7,987 nt of DNA, taken from an uncultured candidate division Zixibacteria bacterium (GTDB lineage: Bacteria; Zixibacteria; MSB-5A5; GN15; FEB-12). The notes below the pieces were generated by a model that made no database searches, was not told the origin of the DNA, and worked only from the letters and a program-made list of their open reading frames with translations. This document shows, piece by piece, positions 5,379 through 7,987 of this stretch. The DNA lies in the NCBI GenBank assembly GCA_913009765.1, contig CAJVYT010000191.1, positions 1 through 7,987 on the forward strand, given 5' to 3'. The position numbers and the translations under genes are program-made. The first letter of the stretch is position 1. Every line of letters begins with the position of its first letter.

Positions 5379-6491
5379 ATGAGTAAGTTATTTGAAGCCG
5401 GTTTGATCAACGGCCTGAATTTGAAAAATAGATTCATTCGCTCTGCGACATGGGAAGGCATGGCGACAGTTGATGGAGCTGTTACCCCGAAGTTGGTGCA
5501 GACAATGATTGACCTTGCCCGTGGAGGCGCAGGTTTAATTATCAGCGGTCATTCGTATATTTCACCGGAAGGGCAAGCTTCACCTTGGCAGTTGGGAATT
5601 TACAAAGATGAATTAATTCCCGGTTTGAAAGGGCTTGTCAATGCAGTCCATGAAAATGGCGGGAAAATTTTAATGCAGCTGGCCCATGCCGGAAATTTTG
5701 CTGCGGAAGATTTAATCAACCGGCCGCCCCTGGTGGTCTCAAACTTTGCGGGTCTTGCCGAAACCCGGCGTCAGGAAATAACTAAAAGCACCATTGCTGA
5801 ATTAATTTCAGCCTATACCGACGCCGCCGCAAGGGCAAAAACGGCAGGGTTTGACGGTATTCAAATCCATGCCGCTCACGGGTATCTGCTGAGTCAATTT
5901 TTGTCCCCCGTCTTCAATAAACGTCAAGACGAATATGGAGGCTCAATTCAAAATCGAGCTCGAATTCATCTTGAAATCTACCGTTCCATTCGGAGTGTTG
6001 TCGGGCAAGATTTTCCAATCTTAATCAAAATGAACTGCAGCGATTTTGTCGAGAATGGCCTTGACATAGAAGAATCTGTCCTGGCCGCTGGATTATTCGC
6101 CGACGCCGGTTTCGACGCAATCGAATTAAGCGGTGGTTTTATCAGAACCAGCAAGCTGTCTCCCAGCCGCCCGGGGATTAATTCTGCAGACAAGGAAGCC
6201 TATTTTAAAGACTATGCCCGTAAGGTGAAGAATGAAATAGACGTTCCTTTAATTTTAGTTGGCGGTCTGCGCTCTTTTGAAGTTGCCGAAAAGCTCATTG
6301 TTGACGGCACGGCAGACTATATTTCCATGAGTCGCCCATTCATCAGGGAGCCCGATTTAATCAATCGTTGGCAATCAGGGGACATCCGGAAGGCAAAATG
6401 TGTCTCGGACAATTTATGTTTTAATCCCGGACGCGCAGGCAAGGGAATATACTGTGTCACCGAAGAGCGAGAGAAGAAAAGGCAATTATGA
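5379..6491 (+). CDS. Old yellow enzyme family NADH:flavin oxidoreductase
   Basis: A 370-residue FMN-dependent TIM-barrel reductase that uses NAD(P)H to reduce activated C=C bonds of enones, enoyl compounds or similar. Landmarks: SATWEG at 22-27, MQLAHAG at 99-105 (flavin contact), HAAHGY at 164-169 (substrate-binding His pair), N-x-R-x-D-EYGGS at 180-189, Lys217, VGGLRS at 294-299 and SRPF at 318-321 (FMN phosphate). It lacks the C-terminal FAD/NAD domain of 2,4-dienoyl-CoA reductase and ends shortly after a cysteine cluster (C341, C347, C359). Relatives I recall have a fourth cysteine where Asp344 stands, so an iron-sulfur centre is doubtful. Strong ribosome binding site. Its TGA overlaps the ATG of the methyltransferase, so the two are translated together and probably act on one pathway. 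Confidence 0.92.
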   Translation: MSKLFEAGLINGLNLKNRFIRSATWEGMATVDGAVTPKLVQTMIDLARGGAGLIISGHSYISPEGQASPWQLGIYKDELIPGLKGLVNAVHENGGKILMQLAHAGNFAAEDLINRPPLVVSNFAGLAETRRQEITKSTIAELISAYTDAAARAKTAGFDGIQIHAAHGYLLSQFLSPVFNKRQDEYGGSIQNRARIHLEIYRSIRSVVGQDFPILIKMNCSDFVENGLDIEESVLAAGLFADAGFDAIELSGGFIRTSKLSPSRPGINSADKEAYFKDYARKVKNEIDVPLILVGGLRSFEVAEKLIVDGTADYISMSRPFIREPDLINRWQSGDIRKAKCVSDNLCFNPGRAGKGIYCVTEEREKKRQL

Positions 6492-7294
6492 CTGATTTTA
6501 CTGAAATATCATCAAAATATGAAATGAATTCAGTAGTTCAAAAATCTGCAAGTGAAACCTTGTTTGATTTGCTTAACATTCAGGCAAATGACGATGTGCT
6601 GGATCTTGGCTGCGGTACAGGTCACATTTCGAAATTGATCAGAGAAAAAACAAAAGGGAAAGTTGTCGCAATTGATTCATCAGATGGGATGATTGGAAAA
6701 GCGCAGGAAAGGTTTTCAAATCAAGGCATTTCCTTCTATGTTTGCTCCGCCGAACAACTCGATTATCAAAACGAATTTGACATAATCTTTTGTAATTCAG
6801 CTTTTCAGTGGTTTGTCAATCCCGCCAAAGTCATTAAACAATGTTATAACTCTTTAAGAATAAATGGGAAAATGGCAATTCAATCACCTGCCAAATATGA
6901 ATACTGCCCCAATTTTCTCAAAGCCGTCAATAAAGTAAAAAACAATAAAAATACACAGAAGATTTTTAGCTGTTTCAATTCACCCTGGTTTTTCCGTGAT
7001 ACAGCCGAAGAATACACGGAATTGTTTGAGAACGCCGGCTTTAAAGTGAAAAAATCAAGTATAGTTAAAATTGCTACCCGTCACACAGTCGGGGAAGTCT
7101 GCAAAATATTCAAGTCGGGAGCAGCAGCAGGATATTTGAATCAAAGTTATTACAGCACACCGCTGTCTCAAGAGTATATAGAGAGTTTTAACAATATTAT
7201 AAGAAGAGCATTTGAAAATCAGGCAGATGAAACGGGACAGGTTCAGTTAATCTTCTATCGTATTTATCTGCTTGCCATAAAAAACAAGAGATAG
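6488..7294 (+). CDS. Class I SAM-dependent methyltransferase (BioC/Methyltransf_11-like)
   Basis: A 268-residue soluble methyltransferase. Motif I, VLDLGCGTG, is at 37-45; the acidic ribose-binding residue is Asp63 (AIDSS); the post-motif block FDIIFCNSAFQW is at 97-108 and LRINGKM at 123-129. The N-terminus (KYEMNSVVQKSA) and the AFQW block resemble BioC (malonyl-ACP O-methyltransferase) and trans-aconitate methyltransferase, suggesting a carboxyl or small-acid acceptor, but no biotin gene is nearby, so bioC is not assigned. Its ATG lies in the stop of the oxidoreductase (ATGA overlap), with AAAAGG upstream, so translation is coupled. The TAG stop is followed by 30 more in-frame codons, noted separately. 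Codon use is more A-rich than in the oxidoreductase. Confidence 0.88.
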   Translation: MTDFTEISSKYEMNSVVQKSASETLFDLLNIQANDDVLDLGCGTGHISKLIREKTKGKVVAIDSSDGMIGKAQERFSNQGISFYVCSAEQLDYQNEFDIIFCNSAFQWFVNPAKVIKQCYNSLRINGKMAIQSPAKYEYCPNFLKAVNKVKNNKNTQKIFSCFNSPWFFRDTAEEYTELFENAGFKVKKSSIVKIATRHTVGEVCKIFKSGAAAGYLNQSYYSTPLSQEYIESFNNIIRRAFENQADETGQVQLIFYRIYLLAIKNKR

Positions 7295-7387
7295 CAATGC
7301 AATCAATTTTGGCGATTAAAACAGCGTTTTGTTGTGCTGCAATCTGCTTCAATTGCCGATGAACTGAATCGTTATCTGCAGCAGTAA
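7295..7387 (+). pseudogene. Orphan 30-codon coding-like tail in the methyltransferase frame
   Basis: Straight after the methyltransferase TAG, the same frame stays open for 30 codons and ends with TAA at 7385-7387. The last part translates to coding-like sequence including RFVVLQSASIADELNRYLQQ. It has no usable start codon. The TAA lies 11 bases before the next gene's ATG, with the ribosome binding site in between, just where a preceding operon gene would end. Most likely the 3' remnant of a deleted gene; a stop-codon readthrough extension is a less likely alternative. I do not recognise the family. Confidence 0.35.
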
Positions 7388-7398
7388 AAGGAGAAACA

Positions 7399-7728
7399 AT
7401 GAAATCAGAAAGGTATAAAAAAGGATGGAACAAGCTAAAAGAGATAGATGGAGCAGCGGGAGAAAATGTAATTAATGCATTAAAAGAGATCGCACCGGAT
7501 TTTGCAGATTTATTGATAGAATTTCCATTTGGCGACGTCTACGGTAGAGACGGCTTGGATTTAAAGTCCAGAGAAATTGCTACAGTAGCCGCTTTGACAG
7601 CTATGGGAACCGCGTCTCCTCAATTAAAAGTTCATATACATGGTGCACTAAACGTAGGATGCACGCAGCAGGAAATAATAGAGATTATGAGACCACTGCA
7701 CAGTAAACAAATTCACAGCTTTTTATGA
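7399..7728 (+). CDS. Carboxymuconolactone decarboxylase-like protein, C-terminus disrupted
   Basis: A 109-residue protein of the CMD/AhpD-like family, small all-helical proteins that include gamma-carboxymuconolactone decarboxylase and peroxidase-type disulfide reductants. Family core: LKSREIATVAALTAMG (55-70), then PQLKVHIHGALNVGCT (74-89) with the conserved His and Cys88, and EIIEIM (92-97). Relatives then continue with a helix close to QxAVYAGFPAALN; here the frame instead reads RPLHSKQIHSFL and stops. At about 125-130 residues the family norm is longer, and a coding-like tail lies in another frame (next entry), so a small deletion or frameshift near 7690 is likely. The N-terminal part may still be made. 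Start set by AAAGGAG five bases upstream of the ATG. Role in this group is unknown; CMD-like proteins often sit beside reductases in aromatic or quinone metabolism. Confidence 0.8.
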   Translation: MKSERYKKGWNKLKEIDGAAGENVINALKEIAPDFADLLIEFPFGDVYGRDGLDLKSREIATVAALTAMGTASPQLKVHIHGALNVGCTQQEIIEIMRPLHSKQIHSFL

Positions 7729-7765
7729 GGCTTTCTATAGACAAGGCAAACTTCTGAAGGACTAA
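7691..7765 (+). pseudogene. Out-of-frame tail of the carboxymuconolactone decarboxylase-like gene
   Basis: From 7697 the reading frame one base on gives a coding-like stretch containing TVNKFTAFYEAFYRQGK and ending with TAA at 7763-7765. It fits, loosely, the last helix of CMD proteins (the part following GFPAA), and the total would reach normal family length. A TGA at 7688-7690 closes this frame upstream, so it cannot be reached without a frameshift. About ten residues expected at the join are also missing, so the lesion is probably a deletion that shifted frame. Alternatively the tail belongs to an unrelated gene. Confidence 0.4.
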
Positions 7766-7844
7766 CGGGTTAATTCAAAGAAGCAAAACGCAAGTATATG
7801 GGAAACCTCATAAAGCTCAAAGGGAACAAGCCAAAGAAAAGAAC

Positions 7845-7911
7845 GCAGCGAAGCAGTCCTCTGTTTCCACCTCGTAGGTGGAAACAGAGGCCGCTGCGAG
7901 CGAAGCGCAGC
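7845..7911. repeat. Nested palindromic repeat element with a perfect 15-bp stem
   Basis: CCTCTGTTTCCACCT (7858-7872) pairs perfectly with 7876-7890 around a CGT loop. Outside it GCAGCG (7845-7850) can pair with CGCTGC (7892-7897), or the latter can instead form a second hairpin, GCTGCG (7893-7898) with CGCAGC (7906-7911). The GCGAAGC-type wording and the alternating stems resemble REP-like interspersed palindromes found between genes in many bacteria. No gene crosses it convincingly. Confidence 0.55.
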
Positions 7912-7933
7912 AATCTCAGTTTCTTTAATGTAT

Positions 7934-7968
7934 CACAGGCATCCTGCCTGTGTTCTCTTTCTTTTGTC
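7934..7968 (+). terminator. Terminator-like hairpin, possibly part of the palindromic repeat
   Basis: CACAGGCA (7934-7941) and TGCCTGTG (7945-7952) form a perfect 8-bp stem with a TCC loop, followed by a T-rich run TTCTCTTTCTTTT. This could end the plus-strand transcript. The CAGGCA-TCC-TGCCTG palindrome is also a wording I associate with dispersed intergenic repeats, so it may be a repeat copy serving as terminator. Confidence 0.5.
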
Positions 7969-7987
7969 ATACATATGACTTTCAGAG

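Noticed and set aside
7770..7970. 66-codon minus-strand frame and a plus-strand open frame from ATG 7799 to the window end
   Set aside because: Both run straight through the nested palindromes; their translations reflect the repeat, not a protein family.
1..7987. CRISPR arrays, tRNA or rRNA genes, phage attachment sites, replication origin
   Set aside because: No regularly spaced repeats, cloverleaf-like segments, rRNA-like stretches, att-type duplications or iteron clusters were seen when reading both strands by eye.

Overview
The window looks like a chromosomal stretch from an anaerobic or facultative bacterium of moderate-to-low GC. A Desulfobacterota (deltaproteobacterial) or clostridial origin is plausible. 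This rests on gene content (a sigma-54 enhancer-binding regulator with a TyrR-type DNA-binding end, a cysteine-bearing class III aminotransferase, a short old-yellow-enzyme protein) and on strong purine-rich Shine-Dalgarno sites, not on a marker gene, so the taxon is an inference.

Left third (1-3520, minus strand): a PAS / AAA+ / helix-turn-helix activator (2009-3442) lies upstream of a class III PLP-dependent aminotransferase (80-1465). The 543-base gap between them carries a good -24/-12 (sigma-54) promoter match at 1634-1649 pointing at the aminotransferase, with three inverted repeats about 75-185 bases upstream of the predicted start point. That is the expected layout of a regulator with its own target operon. 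A second gene appears to begin just beyond the aminotransferase (ATG at 25) but runs off the edge.

Middle (3880-4440): a compact IS200-type insertion sequence with one Y1 HUH transposase gene and a near-identical hairpin in the same orientation at each end. It separates the left, minus-strand module from the right, plus-strand module.

Right half (4526-7765, plus strand): a LysE/RhtB-type exporter with a possible overlapping leader peptide, then an OYE-family flavin oxidoreductase, a SAM-dependent methyltransferase starting inside the oxidoreductase stop codon, and a carboxymuconolactone-decarboxylase-like gene whose 3' end is scrambled. Enzyme and exporter types suggest modification and export of a small molecule; the substrate cannot be read from the sequence. 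Two erosion signs flank the last gene: an orphan in-frame coding tail just before its ribosome binding site, and a shifted-frame tail after its early stop.

Right edge (7766-7987): no convincing gene. It holds a nest of strong palindromes, including a perfect 15-bp stem, that looks like an interspersed palindromic repeat plus a terminator-like hairpin. No tRNA, rRNA, CRISPR array or known riboswitch was seen. No whole new system is evident; the most checkable novelties are the sigma-54 control region, the GAFTDA variant in the activator, and the eroding 3' end of the right-hand operon.
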